Below, piece by piece: positions 53,571 to 62,022 of a stretch of DNA of 64,000 bases. Both the position numbers and the translations under genes were made by a program. The stretch is from Clostridiales bacterium. GTDB lineage: Bacteria > Bacillota > Clostridia > Christensenellales > Pumilibacteraceae. Below the pieces are notes generated by a model. The model was not told where the DNA came from. It ran no database searches and worked only from the letters and a program-made list of their open reading frames with translations. Numbering within the stretch: position 1 is the first letter of the stretch; each line of letters begins with the position of its first letter. The DNA is taken from positions 62,001-126,000 of the forward strand of contig JAFLVE010000106.1 of assembly GCA_022511445.1 (NCBI GenBank), in the 5' to 3' direction.

Positions 53571-54647
53571 TTAATCTTCGCCCTCTAACCTACGCGTTTG
53601 GTCGGCAAGACGGAGCGCCTCCGTCATTTTGTCGAGGTCGCCGTTCATAAACTCGTCGATACTGTAAAGAGTAAAACCTATTCTGTGGTCGGTAACGCGG
53701 CCTTGAGGAAAGTTGTAAGTGCGTATGCGCTCCGAGCGGTCGCCCGTACCCACCTGACCTTTACGGAGAGAGGCGTACTCGTCGTCCTTTTTGCCCTGGT
53801 AGTAGTCGTACAGCTTGGTTGCAAGCACCTGCATGGCGCGCTCCTTGTTTTTTGTCTGGGAGCGCTGGTCCTGACAGGTTACCACAATCCCCGTCGGGAA
53901 GTGCGTTATTCTTATTGCGGAGTCGGTCTTGTTTATGTGCTGACCGCCCGCGCCGCTCGAACGGAACGTGTCTATTTTTATATCCTTATCGAGTATCTCG
54001 ACGTCCACAGTCTCCGCCTCGGGAAGCACCGCAACCGTAACCGTGGAGGTGTGTACGCGCCCCTGCGTTTCGGTAACGGGCACGCGCTGAACGCGGTGCA
54101 CGCCGCTTTCGTATTTCAAAAAGGAGAAAACGTCCTTTCCGCCTATTCCGAAAACCGCCTCCTTTATTCCGCCGAGCTCCGTCTCGTTGACGGAGATATC
54201 CTCCACGCTCCAGCGCTTTCTTTCGGCGTACATCTTGTACATTCTGCAAATCTCCGCCGCAAACAGCGCCGCCTCCTCGCCGCCCGCCGCGGGTCTGACC
54301 TCGAGCACGGCGCTTTTCCCGTCGTTGGGGTCTTTGGGGAGGAGCATTATTTTAAGCTCTTCCGTAATTCCGTCGATTATCTCGGTCTGTTTTTCGCACT
54401 CCTCTTTTGCAAGAAGCACAAGCTCGGGATCGTCGGCTTTAAGCATTTCGACGGCGTCGGCGTAATCGCGCTTCGCCTTTTTCAGTTCGGCGTACTTTTC
54501 CACCAAGGGCTCCAACTCGCTTCTCTCACGGCAAAGCTCCGCCCAGGTCTTGTTGTCCGCAATGACCGCGGGGTCCTGAACGCGCTCGTCCAATTGCTTA
54601 AATCTTTCGCAGATGGAATCCAACTTTTCGGTCTTTATTTCTCGCAT
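53571..54647 (-). CDS. prfA: Peptide chain release factor 1
   Basis: A 358-residue release factor. The codon-recognition motif is PVT (190-192, the PxT of RF1), which distinguishes it from RF2, and the catalytic GGQ is Gly234-Gly235-Gln236 in SGAGGQHIN. It releases peptides at UAA and UAG. It overlaps the end of the PrmC coding region by 13 bases. PrmC methylates the GGQ glutamine, so the two genes are functionally linked. Confidence 0.97.
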   Translation of the reverse strand: MREIKTEKLDSICERFKQLDERVQDPAVIADNKTWAELCRERSELEPLVEKYAELKKAKRDYADAVEMLKADDPELVLLAKEECEKQTEIIDGITEELKIMLLPKDPNDGKSAVLEVRPAAGGEEAALFAAEICRMYKMYAERKRWSVEDISVNETELGGIKEAVFGIGGKDVFSFLKYESGVHRVQRVPVTETQGRVHTSTVTVAVLPEAETVDVEILDKDIKIDTFRSSGAGGQHINKTDSAIRITHFPTGIVVTCQDQRSQTKNKERAMQVLATKLYDYYQGKKDDEYASLRKGQVGTGDRSERIRTYNFPQGRVTDHRIGFTLYSIDEFMNGDLDKMTEALRLADQTRRLEGED

Positions 54648-56389
54648 ACGACTATCCTATCCACCCCGTCCAAGTCTTTTATTATTTTCGTCTTGCCTAT
54701 CGCGGAAAACAGCTTGGAAACTTCCTCCGCCTGGTCGTAGCCGACCTCGGCGAGAATAACGCCGTGCTCGTTAAGCTTATCCCCCGCCTTTTCCGCGATA
54801 ATCTTGTAAAAGTGCAGTCCGTCCTCGCCGCCGTCGAGAGCCACTCTCGGCTGGCAGGTAACCTCGGGCGCGAGCGAGTCTATTTCGAAGGTGCGGACGT
54901 ACGGCGGGTTTGTTACGATAATATCGAATTTACCTTCTATACTCTCGAACATATCCGACTTGACAACCGTCACGCCAAGCCCGCCGAGGTTGCTTTTTGC
55001 AACGGCAAGCGCGTCGTCCGATACGTCCGCCGCAACAATTTCCGCTTGGGATTTTTTGGCAAGATACGCCGCGATACAGCCCGAGCCTGTGCAAAGGTCC
55101 AAAACGCGTTTACTCTCGCCGCCTATATATTCAAGCGTTTTTTCCGCCAAAACTTCGGTCTCGAAGCGCGGAATAAGCACGCGCTTATCCACCTTTATTT
55201 TAACTCCGCAAAAATCGCTGTTGCCGAGGATATAGTCGAGCGGCTCGCCGGCAAGTCTTCTCTCGGCGTACTCTCTCGCCTTTTTCACAACGCCTATTTT
55301 AACCGTGGAAACGGAATCGAGCTCGCCGCGCTTTTTATCGAGCAGCTCGCAGTAGATAAAGTCGGCTTCGTGCGGATATTCGGAGAGCTTTTCTCTTAAC
55401 GCCGCCCGCTCCTTTTTAAAATCGCGATCGTAAAAATCGATCGTCTTTGCGTCAGGGTCGGAGTCAAGCTCCAATACGGCGTTAAACGCGGCGATGGCGC
55501 ACTCCGCCATTTCGTCGTCCGGCTTAATCGTGGAAAGCTTTTGGAGCGCAAGCCCGGGCGCGCGAATGGCGTTTGTAAACCAATTGTCGGGGAGGAGCGC
55601 AAGGAGGCGCAGCAGCTCGTACGAAAGTCCCGCGACGACAGGAAGAAGCGCAAGCCGTATAATAAGCTTCATGTACCCCTTTCCGAAAACGTCGTTAATT
55701 TTTGAAAGCTCGGCAAAGCCCCAGTTTGTAAGCGCGAAAACTATTATGGAAAACACGACGACGAAAAACAAAAACGTAGTGCCGCAACGGTTATGCTTGG
55801 TCGAGCACGACTGAACGTTTTCGACGGTTAGCGGCAAACCCTTTTCGTAACAGTTTATCGTGCGGTGCTCCGCGCCGTGATACATAAACGTGCGCTTAAT
55901 ATCGCGCATAAGCCGAATGATAGAAAGATACAGTATAAATATCAAAAGTCGCACTCCGCCCTCTATTGCGGAAAGCGCAAGCACGTTGCCGTGTAGAGGC
56001 GTATAATTATCGAGCGCCCAATATACCGCAAACGGCAAGCCGATAAAAAGCCCCAAGGCAAGCACCACGCCGAGAAACACAGCAAACGAGGTCGCACCCT
56101 TAGAGGGCGTATCCTCCTCAGGCGTACTTACCTCGGCGGATTTAAGCATTGTCTTCATGCCCGTCACGAGCGAATCGACAAACGCAACAACGCCGCGCAC
56201 TAAAGGAATGCGCTTTGCCGCGCCGCTCGGCTTAAGCCTCGACGAGGAAATTTCTATCTCGCCGTCGGGCGCGCGCACCGCCATGGCGATAGAGCTTTTT
56301 CCGCGCATCATAACGCCCTCGAGAAGCGCCTGACCGCCGATCATGGTGCGGCGAAGCTTGGGCTTTTTTTCTTGCTTTTCTTTTTCCAT
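54635..56389 (-). CDS. prmC: DUF1385 membrane domain fused to PrmC glutamine methyltransferase
   Basis: A 584-residue fusion. Residues 1-300 are a DUF1385 protein: IGGQALLEGVMMRG at the N-terminus, about four helices, and MYHGAEHRTINCYE with a Cys/His-rich CSTKHNRCGT block. Residues 315-584 are PrmC/HemK: VLIPRFETE, VLDLCTGSGCIAAYLA (SAM-binding motif I) and the catalytic NPPY at 494-497. PrmC methylates the GGQ glutamine of release factors. The two proteins are often encoded by neighbouring genes, whereas here they share one frame with no stop codon between them. Confidence 0.93.
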   Translation of the reverse strand: MEKEKQEKKPKLRRTMIGGQALLEGVMMRGKSSIAMAVRAPDGEIEISSSRLKPSGAAKRIPLVRGVVAFVDSLVTGMKTMLKSAEVSTPEEDTPSKGATSFAVFLGVVLALGLFIGLPFAVYWALDNYTPLHGNVLALSAIEGGVRLLIFILYLSIIRLMRDIKRTFMYHGAEHRTINCYEKGLPLTVENVQSCSTKHNRCGTTFLFFVVVFSIIVFALTNWGFAELSKINDVFGKGYMKLIIRLALLPVVAGLSYELLRLLALLPDNWFTNAIRAPGLALQKLSTIKPDDEMAECAIAAFNAVLELDSDPDAKTIDFYDRDFKKERAALREKLSEYPHEADFIYCELLDKKRGELDSVSTVKIGVVKKAREYAERRLAGEPLDYILGNSDFCGVKIKVDKRVLIPRFETEVLAEKTLEYIGGESKRVLDLCTGSGCIAAYLAKKSQAEIVAADVSDDALAVAKSNLGGLGVTVVKSDMFESIEGKFDIIVTNPPYVRTFEIDSLAPEVTCQPRVALDGGEDGLHFYKIIAEKAGDKLNEHGVILAEVGYDQAEEVSKLFSAIGKTKIIKDLDGVDRIVVCEK

Positions 56390-56434
56390 TCAATCTTACC
56401 GTTAAGCTTTTTCGATACGAAAAAAACGAGTAAC

Positions 56435-56485
56435 AAAAAATCGAAGCCGTAGCTTCGATAAAAAAGGCGGGCAAAATCGCCCGCC
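56435..56485 (-). terminator. Tandem terminators after rpmE
   Basis: On the minus strand GGCGGGC / GCCCGCC around GATTTT is followed by TTTTTT. A second hairpin, TCGAAGC / GCTTCGA around TACG, is followed by TTTTTT. Both stems are perfect 7-bp pairs. Confidence 0.88.
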
Positions 56486-56496
56486 TGAATCAAACA

Positions 56497-56709
56497 CTAT
56501 TTTGCGGTCTTTCCGGCACGATCGTTAAAGATCTTAATGCGGCCGCCCGTTTCGGTCTGCTTCTGCTTACCTGTGTAGAACGGATGGCACTTGGAGCAAA
56601 TATCGACATGAACAACGTCGCCCTTGTGCGTCGAGCCGGTAACAAACTCCGCGCCGCAAGCACATACGACGGTTACTTCGTGATAATCGGGATGTAAATC
56701 TTTTTTCAT
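56497..56709 (-). CDS. rpmE: Ribosomal protein bL31, zinc-binding type
   Basis: A 70-residue bL31 with the four zinc-ligand cysteines (Cys16, Cys18, Cys38, Cys41) in VTVVCACG and [16 protein letters not shown]. It is a component of the large ribosomal subunit. It has its own consensus promoter and a pair of terminators, so it is a separate transcription unit. Confidence 0.96.
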   Translation of the reverse strand: MKKDLHPDYHEVTVVCACGAEFVTGSTHKGDVVHVDICSKCHPFYTGKQKQTETGGRIKIFNDRAGKTAK

Positions 56710-56742
56710 AACTACCTCGCTTCTTATCTTAATAGCCTAAGA

Positions 56743-56771
56743 ATTATACACCGATAATTTATTTATGTCAA
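56743..56771 (-). promoter_or_regulatory. Consensus promoter of rpmE
   Basis: TTGACA (56766-56771), a 17-bp spacer and TATAAT (56743-56748) on the minus strand. Both hexamers match the vegetative consensus perfectly. Confidence 0.88.
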
Positions 56772-56830
56772 GCATTTTTCGGCATATATCGTTTCCCAAA
56801 AAGGCTATATTGAATTTTATATTACGGTTA

Positions 56831-56856
56831 AAGGCGGAAGCCGCCCTTTTTTATTA
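56831..56856. terminator. Probable terminator after the MDR dehydrogenase gene
   Basis: The hairpin GGCGG / CCGCC around CTT (minus strand) is followed by TTTAA on the minus strand and by TTTTTT on the plus strand. It lies just past the gene's stop. The short T-run on the gene's own strand lowers confidence. Confidence 0.55.
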
Positions 56857-57876
56857 TTAAAGCTTAACCAAAACCTTATCGTTTCCGCCGTCGTTTTCGG
56901 TAGCGCCCATCCTTTCGAACTCCGCTACAACGTCGCCGAACGAAATGGTGTGATTACTGAGCATATCCACTTTTACGGTGTGGTTAGCGAGCATGTTTAT
57001 GGCGGAAGGATAGTTTTTACCGCAGTCCGTTACGGTGATGATATCGAGATTTTTCTCGAGGAAGCCGCCTAAACTACAGGTAAGCTCAACGCCGTTGGAC
57101 TTACCGACAAGCGCCACTTTTCCGCGCCGCGCAGTGTAGTCTATAATATTTTTGAGCGGCATTTTGGACGAAATAAAGTACGCGCACGCGTCGCCCATGT
57201 GTCCGCCGGTAAGCGCGAGTATCTTTTTTCCCACATCCTCGTTAACCGCGTTTATCGTGTAGTATACGCCTGCGGCACGCGCTTTATTAAGCATTTCCTC
57301 GTGCATGTCTACGACGATAGGCACGGCTTGGTAATACATTGCCACCTGCGCGAGGATAATGCCAACAGAGGTTGCGCCCACTATAATAAGGTGATCGCCC
57401 TTATCGACGCCAAGCCCCGCCATAACCTTCATCGCCATCGCGGTATGCTCGGTGTAAATCGCCTCCTCGTTTTTTAGCCGCTCGGGGATAGCGTACACGT
57501 CGTCGGCGGAAACTACCGAAAAATCGGATAAGAATCCGTTTTCCTTTAGCCCGAACATATTGGGTTTTTCGCAATCGTAGTACTTCCCTTCCTTGCACGA
57601 CTTACAGCCGTGACAGCTTGCCTGCGGGTATGTGACTACCCTGTCGCCGCGCGAAAGCCCCTTAACCGCCGAGCCGACCTCCGAAACAAACCCCACGCAC
57701 TGCCTTACGGGAATGATGGGAAACTGTGCGGGAATCCTACCGGTAAACACGCCGATATCGGCTGACGAAATGCCTAAAATAAGATTTTTAAGCTTAACGC
57801 AGTTTTCCCCCACCGGCTGAGCTTCGCTCTCTTCCGCTTTTATTGTGTGAAGCGAATATATTTTGTACGACTTCAT
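56857..57876 (-). CDS. Medium-chain (zinc-type) alcohol dehydrogenase family protein lacking catalytic zinc ligands
   Basis: A 339-residue MDR protein when started at ATG 57876. A GTG 21 bases upstream (57897) would overlap the -10 box. The structural zinc set is intact: Cys88, Cys91, Cys94 and Cys102 in CHGCKSCKEGKYYDC. The catalytic zinc ligand usually found as Cys in the first block is Ser (GISSADIG), and the usual GHE block reads VRQCVGFV. The nucleotide-binding fold is present (HLIIVGATSVGIILAQVA). It may reduce or oxidise a substrate without catalytic zinc, like some sorbitol-type or quinone-type relatives, or be inactive. The substrate is unknown. Confidence 0.85.
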   Translation of the reverse strand: MKSYKIYSLHTIKAEESEAQPVGENCVKLKNLILGISSADIGVFTGRIPAQFPIIPVRQCVGFVSEVGSAVKGLSRGDRVVTYPQASCHGCKSCKEGKYYDCEKPNMFGLKENGFLSDFSVVSADDVYAIPERLKNEEAIYTEHTAMAMKVMAGLGVDKGDHLIIVGATSVGIILAQVAMYYQAVPIVVDMHEEMLNKARAAGVYYTINAVNEDVGKKILALTGGHMGDACAYFISSKMPLKNIIDYTARRGKVALVGKSNGVELTCSLGGFLEKNLDIITVTDCGKNYPSAINMLANHTVKVDMLSNHTISFGDVVAEFERMGATENDGGNDKVLVKL

Positions 57877-57885
57877 AATGTATGT

Positions 57886-57914
57886 ATTATACCACACTCA
57901 TATAAAAAAAGCAA
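57886..57914 (-). promoter_or_regulatory. Promoter giving a nearly leaderless mRNA (MDR gene)
   Basis: TTGCTT (57909-57914), a 17-bp spacer ending GTGTGG, and TATAAT (57886-57891). Only 9 bases separate the -10 box from the ATG, so the leader should be about 0-3 nt. Confidence 0.65.
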
Positions 57915-58016
57915 GTGTATTTCGTATATAATATATTCGCCGCCCGCGACGGCTAAAATAATGGAAAAAAGATAAAAAGTCGCCACCTATTACGAGCTTG
58001 TTTCAGCCCCCTTACA

Positions 58017-58100
58017 CAGGGGAGCCTTTACACCGATTTAGCGTTAACGCATAAGCAAAGCGTAAGACTGCACAGGACAGGCGTCAAACCTTCGGTTAGC
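58017..58100. repeat. Dispersed intergenic repeat, copy 2
   Basis: It begins CAGGGGAGCCTTTA and ends in a segment reading GACAG, GCGTCAAACC and TTCGGTTAGC. Both ends match the copy at 14718-14796, with a more divergent middle. Confidence 0.55.
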
Positions 58101-58124
58101 AAAAAGCCGAGCGTGCGCTCGGCT
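58101..58124 (-). terminator. Terminator downstream of the M23 peptidase gene
   Basis: A 9-bp palindromic stem AGCCGAGCG / CGCTCGGCT, followed on the minus strand by TTTTT. It lies about 170 bases past the M23 stop. Confidence 0.6.
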
Positions 58125-58209
58125 GATTGTACGGAAGAGAAACGATTAAAGTAATTTATTCGAGGAGTAGTTTTACCCGCTTGCGGAAGTAAATTTGCGA
58201 TGATGACAA

Positions 58210-58295
58210 ATTAGGTGTAATACCCCGCGGCGCAGCTACGTGAAAGTGCGCTCCGCGCGCGGGTCCGGAGCTTGCTCCGGTGTATAATACCTAAT
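58210..58295. repeat. Small inverted-repeat element with an internal hairpin
   Basis: The ends are ATTAGGTGTAATACC and, on the other strand, ATTAGGTATTATACACC. Inside is the perfect stem CCGGAGC / GCTCCGG (58265-58280). It abuts the stop codon of the M23 gene. It may be a miniature element or part of the 3' end of that transcript. Confidence 0.4.
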
Positions 58296-58910
58296 CTATT
58301 TATCCTCGTTGACGGGGAGAATTGTAGCGGGGTCGACGTGCTTGCCGTTCTTTTTAACCTCGAGGTGGAGATGATTGCCCGTTTTAAGCTCGGACATCAT
58401 CGTGTTGCCCGCCGTGCCGAGCTTATCTCCCGCGCTCACCTTGTCGCCCACCTTGACCGCAACGTCGTCGCCGAGCGACTTGTAAATAGTGACGTATCCG
58501 TCGTCGTGCGTTACCGTTACAACGTTGCCGTCGAGCGTGGTGTGCATTTCGACGTCGGTAACCGTGCCGTCACGCACGCAGAGCACGTCGCCGCTGCCTA
58601 CGAAATCCATTGCGGGATGAGTGCGCCAAATTTCGAGGGTCTCCCAGTAAACGAGCTTGTCGTTGGCGTACTCGAGCCCGTATGCGGCGTTCGACATAGG
58701 CATAACGGTTTTAATCTCGGGGGTGACGACTTCTCCGGGCGGATCTTCGGGTTTACCCGTAACCGGCTCCGATTTAGGCAATGTAAGGACGACCGACAGA
58801 ACGACTACCGCCGCAATTACGGCAAGAACACCGATCGCGATAAATACGTGCTTGTGTCTTACAAAAAAGTTTCTCTTTTTCTCGTTTGTATTTGTCTGAT
58901 AGGTTTTCAT
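58296..58910 (-). CDS. M23-family peptidase, SpoIIQ-like
   Basis: A 204-residue protein with one N-terminal helix (about 21-43) and an external LytM/M23 domain. Zinc ligands are visible: His98 and Asp102 in THPAMDF, and His180 and His182 in NHLHLEV. The blocks VYWETLEIWRTHPAMDF and YVTIYKSLGDDVAVKVGDKV resemble SpoIIQ, the forespore protein of the mother cell-forespore channel. Unlike the B. subtilis protein, this one keeps both conserved His. A sporulation role is an inference. A general cell-wall endopeptidase is the alternative. An AGGAAGGAAAAC sequence precedes the ATG. Confidence 0.88.
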   Translation of the reverse strand: MKTYQTNTNEKKRNFFVRHKHVFIAIGVLAVIAAVVVLSVVLTLPKSEPVTGKPEDPPGEVVTPEIKTVMPMSNAAYGLEYANDKLVYWETLEIWRTHPAMDFVGSGDVLCVRDGTVTDVEMHTTLDGNVVTVTHDDGYVTIYKSLGDDVAVKVGDKVSAGDKLGTAGNTMMSELKTGNHLHLEVKKNGKHVDPATILPVNEDK

Positions 58911-58978
58911 GTTTTCCTTCCTCCGTACCGATGATTATTGCCAACAAAAAAATCGTTATACGTGAAATATAATTTTTT

Positions 58979-59362
58979 TTAATAGCTCCCTTCGAGCACC
59001 GGCGTACCCAGAGCGTAAGTTCCGTTTTTGTACGCCGCCATTACGTTGTACCTTTCGCCCGTGCCGAGCGTTCTAAACCCGCACACCCGCGGGCTGTACG
59101 CGTAAACTATAAGAGTTCCGCCCGAGTACGCGGAAAAAACGGGCTTTGCGAGCATCTTATCGAGCGCGGCGTACATATCCGCCTCGCTCCCGATATAATC
59201 GGCGCGGACGGTCGCGTCCTCGGGATAGAGCCCGTCGATTACGCCCGCCGCCTCGTTGTTTTCGTACCTGCTCGCACCCGAAAATGCGAGCGGGCTGTAC
59301 CACACCGCAACGCCCACTATAACCGCGGTCAGCACGACGGCAAATACTGCAAGCTTTTTCAT
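58979..59362 (-). CDS. Small secreted or membrane-anchored protein, unknown function
   Basis: 127 residues from ATG 59362. An in-frame TTG at 59452 would add 30 residues, but the ATG places a clear signal sequence at the N-terminus (MKKLAVFAVVLTAVIVGVAV). The remainder, about 100 residues (YENNEAAGVIDGLYPEDATVRADY and AYSPRVCGFRTLG), matches no family I know. It lies 68 bases upstream of the M23 gene on the same strand, so the two may be co-transcribed. No strong RBS is visible before the ATG. Confidence 0.6.
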   Translation of the reverse strand: MKKLAVFAVVLTAVIVGVAVWYSPLAFSGASRYENNEAAGVIDGLYPEDATVRADYIGSEADMYAALDKMLAKPVFSAYSGGTLIVYAYSPRVCGFRTLGTGERYNVMAAYKNGTYALGTPVLEGSY

Positions 59363-59470
59363 AGCAAAGGTTATTGCCCTTATCGGCGTTTTTAATTCGC
59401 GGAAAAAAGCTTTTTCTCTCGCCTGCCAGCAAACGTCAAAGTAGCCGAACAAAAAAACATAACAACCGTC

Positions 59471-59499
59471 TTGATTTTTTTAATCCGATGTGGTACAAT
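59471..59499 (+). promoter_or_regulatory. Promoter giving a leaderless mRNA (aldo/keto reductase)
   Basis: TTGATT (59471-59476), a 17-bp spacer ending ATGTGG, and TACAAT (59494-59499). Six bases separate the -10 box from the ATG, so transcription should begin at or near its A. Confidence 0.65.
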
Positions 59500-59505
59500 T
59501 ACAAT

Positions 59506-60447
59506 ATGGAATACATTGATATTTGCGGAATACCGATGAGCCGACTTGTACTCGGCTGTATGCGAATCTCGGACATGACGACGGAAAGCGTCGACAGGCT
59601 TGTCCGCGCGGCGCTCGACATAGGCGTAAACATGTTTGACCACGCCGACATCTACGGCGGCGGAAAGTGCGAAAGCATTTACGGCGAGCTTTTTAAGCGC
59701 GACAAATCGCTTCGAGACAAAATCGTACTTCAAACAAAATGCGGCATACGCAACAAGTGGTACGACCTGAGCAAAAAGCACATTTTGGAAAGCGTGGACG
59801 GAGCTCTGTCCCGCCTTAGCACAGACAGAATAGACGTACTTATTTTACACCGTCCGGACGCGCTTATGCGCGGAGAAGAGGTCGCGGAAGCGTTTAGAAT
59901 TCTCGAGGAGAGCGGCAAGGTGCGTTTGTTCGGCGTAAGCAATTTCTCGTCGAGCCAAATCGACTACCTACAAGACGCGGTACACCAAAAGCTTCTGTTT
60001 AACCAGATTCAGTTAAGCCCCGCCTTTTGCCCGCTTATTACGAGCGGCATGACTGTAAACACCGGGCTTAACGAGTCGTGCGACCGCACCGACGGCGCGC
60101 TGTGGTACTGCCGCAAGAACAATATAACAATCCAAACGTACGGCTCGTTGCAGTGCTCGTTTACCGACGAGAGCGGCTTTACCTACCGCGGCGCGTTTAC
60201 GACGGACGCCGCCAAAAAGAAATACTTCGCACTTAATTTTATGCTCGAAGGGCTTGCCCAAAAGTACGGCGCCACCGTCGACGCGGTTGCATTATCCTGG
60301 ATACTTCGCCACCCCGCGAACATGCAGGCTATAGTCGGCACCACGAATATAGACAGAATAAAAGGCTACAAGGATTGCTGCGAGGTCCCCCTCACCGAAT
60401 ACGAGTGGTACAAAATCTACGAATCCGCCGGCCACCCCATTCCGTAA
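59506..60447 (+). CDS. Aldo/keto reductase, YdhF-like
   Basis: The only plus-strand gene, with 313 residues from ATG 59506. The frame extends 44 codons upstream, but that part covers the promoter and the divergent gene. The catalytic tetrad is complete: Asp45, Tyr50, Lys78 and His115 (HRPD). The C-terminal half contains FGVSNFSSSQIDYLQ and the cofactor-binding AIVGTTNIDRIK. It is an NADPH-dependent carbonyl reductase of unknown substrate. It converges with galT on a shared terminator. Confidence 0.93.
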   Translation: MEYIDICGIPMSRLVLGCMRISDMTTESVDRLVRAALDIGVNMFDHADIYGGGKCESIYGELFKRDKSLRDKIVLQTKCGIRNKWYDLSKKHILESVDGALSRLSTDRIDVLILHRPDALMRGEEVAEAFRILEESGKVRLFGVSNFSSSQIDYLQDAVHQKLLFNQIQLSPAFCPLITSGMTVNTGLNESCDRTDGALWYCRKNNITIQTYGSLQCSFTDESGFTYRGAFTTDAAKKKYFALNFMLEGLAQKYGATVDAVALSWILRHPANMQAIVGTTNIDRIKGYKDCCEVPLTEYEWYKIYESAGHPIP

Positions 60448-60473
60448 ATAACGCGTAAAAGCAACCGGCAAAC

Positions 60474-60505
60474 AAAAAAACGCTTTGAAAACCAAAGCGT
60501 TTTTT
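60474..60505. terminator. Bidirectional terminator between the aldo/keto reductase gene and galT
   Basis: The stem CGCTTTG / CAAAGCG around AAAAC is flanked by runs of A and T on both sides. It can stop transcription from either direction. Confidence 0.88.
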
Positions 60506-60557
60506 GCTATTAAATACCGCGAAGCGGTCCACACCTATTCACTATTAACTATTACTA

Positions 60558-61982
60558 TTACTTTACTTCTATTCCCATAAGCTCGAGGAAAGGCAATATG
60601 CTTTCGCTGTCGAACACGGCGGTGCCTGCGAGAATCTTTTCGCAAACGGCGTCCACCTCGTCGTGAATGTTGAGCTTGGCCTCGAGCTTTGTGACGGTGC
60701 CACCCTGCTCTTTCAGCATTCTCGCAATCATTTTCTCGAACGATTTCATTTCGGGGTCGAGCTTGCCGGGCTCGAACGGAATGGTTCCGTCGAGGTAAAG
60801 CTGGACCTTACTGAGCTGTCCCGACAGCTTGTTGGGAAGCACGAAGTAACCGAGCACGTCGTTAAGCGACAGCGCCGACGGCTTAATCTCCGAGTACTCG
60901 GGCGAGGTTGAGGCTTTTTTAATTCCGTTGCTACGAAGCACCGCGTCAAACACGTACTTGCCCGCAATCTTTCTTACTATAAAATTGCAGAAGTTCTTTT
61001 TTCCGTCGGTGTTTTGGATACGCGCGTCGGAATACCCCTTCCAGGCGTCGTTGAGTTTAACCGCAAACTCGACAATCTTTTCGAGGTTGCTGTGCGAAAA
61101 ACGAATAACGGTGCAGTACCAATCGAGCACGGACAGCTCTATATAAGGGTACTCCTTGGATTTGAGCTTGGTTTTTACGTCTGCGCGGAACATGGGCGTA
61201 GAGCGGAAGCCTGTCTGGAAATGGGCGTGCACGGTATTGGTTGCGCCGCTTCCCTCGATAACGCCGTTGGTGCCGACAAAGCCGTCGGAACCGATAAAGT
61301 CCGCGGCAAGCGCGAGCTTGGTGAGCATGTCGCTCCCCTCCTTCATCGGCTTATGCTCGCGAGTGCAAAGCACGCCGTGGCGGTCGAAATACTGATGACG
61401 GGAATAGTTAAAGAAAAACTCCTCGCCGCCTATCTCGGTGAGCACCGAGCGCATATTGGCACGGTCGAGGTAACCCTCGTTCTCCTTGCAAAGCGCGCAT
61501 TTGGGATAGCCGTCCGTAACGGACGCGGGCATAAGGTTTATGATAAGCTCGATTTTGCTTTTAAGCTCTTTCGCTTCCCAACGGTCGTTTTTGGCAAGCT
61601 TGTCGAGGTCGACGTAACCGCTCTTTACGCAGTAGTCGTACAAAAAGTCGAACGCCTTTTGTTTATTTACGGCGTAGGTGTCGGTAAACAAATCGTTTAT
61701 CTCGGACGGACGGAGCATAACCGCGTCCATTATCTCGGCGCGGAGCTTGCCCGCGTTTTCGGGCGTTACGATTTTTTGTTCGAGCGCGTAGGAAATAAGC
61801 GGCTCGAGAAGCTTAGTGGGCGTGCTCGGAAGCTCCTCGCTGTCGTCGGGCTCCGCGGGAATAAATCCGTCGAGCTTGAGCAACGAACAGATACGGCGCA
61901 CTGCCTGTTCCGCGTCGAGCTCGTCCATCATGAGCATATTTTCGGCATAAGCCAAAACGGCGGAAATCTCTTTGTCTAACAT
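60558..61982 (-). CDS. galT: Class II galactose-1-phosphate uridylyltransferase
   Basis: A 474-residue protein of the Firmicutes-type (class II) GalT family. The recognisable block is YPKCALCKENEGYLDR, followed by REHKPM. The active-site HxHxQ motif is His252, His254 and Gln256 in VHAHFQTG. It exchanges UMP between UDP-glucose and galactose-1-phosphate in the Leloir pathway. No galK or galE is next to it. It lies 40 bases downstream of the pseudouridine synthase and has AAGGAG before the ATG. Confidence 0.92.
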   Translation of the reverse strand: MLDKEISAVLAYAENMLMMDELDAEQAVRRICSLLKLDGFIPAEPDDSEELPSTPTKLLEPLISYALEQKIVTPENAGKLRAEIMDAVMLRPSEINDLFTDTYAVNKQKAFDFLYDYCVKSGYVDLDKLAKNDRWEAKELKSKIELIINLMPASVTDGYPKCALCKENEGYLDRANMRSVLTEIGGEEFFFNYSRHQYFDRHGVLCTREHKPMKEGSDMLTKLALAADFIGSDGFVGTNGVIEGSGATNTVHAHFQTGFRSTPMFRADVKTKLKSKEYPYIELSVLDWYCTVIRFSHSNLEKIVEFAVKLNDAWKGYSDARIQNTDGKKNFCNFIVRKIAGKYVFDAVLRSNGIKKASTSPEYSEIKPSALSLNDVLGYFVLPNKLSGQLSKVQLYLDGTIPFEPGKLDPEMKSFEKMIARMLKEQGGTVTKLEAKLNIHDEVDAVCEKILAGTAVFDSESILPFLELMGIEVK

Positions 61983-62022
61983 GATAAATATCTCCTTATA
62001 TGTTATTACTTAGTTAAGCGTG

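Larger units (their letters stand above)
57915..58295. other. Intergenic region with repeats and hairpins, no gene supported
   Basis: It holds a dispersed repeat (58017-58100), a terminator hairpin (58101-58124) and an inverted-repeat element (58210-58295). I see no open frame with an RBS or a recognisable product. Confidence 0.6.
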
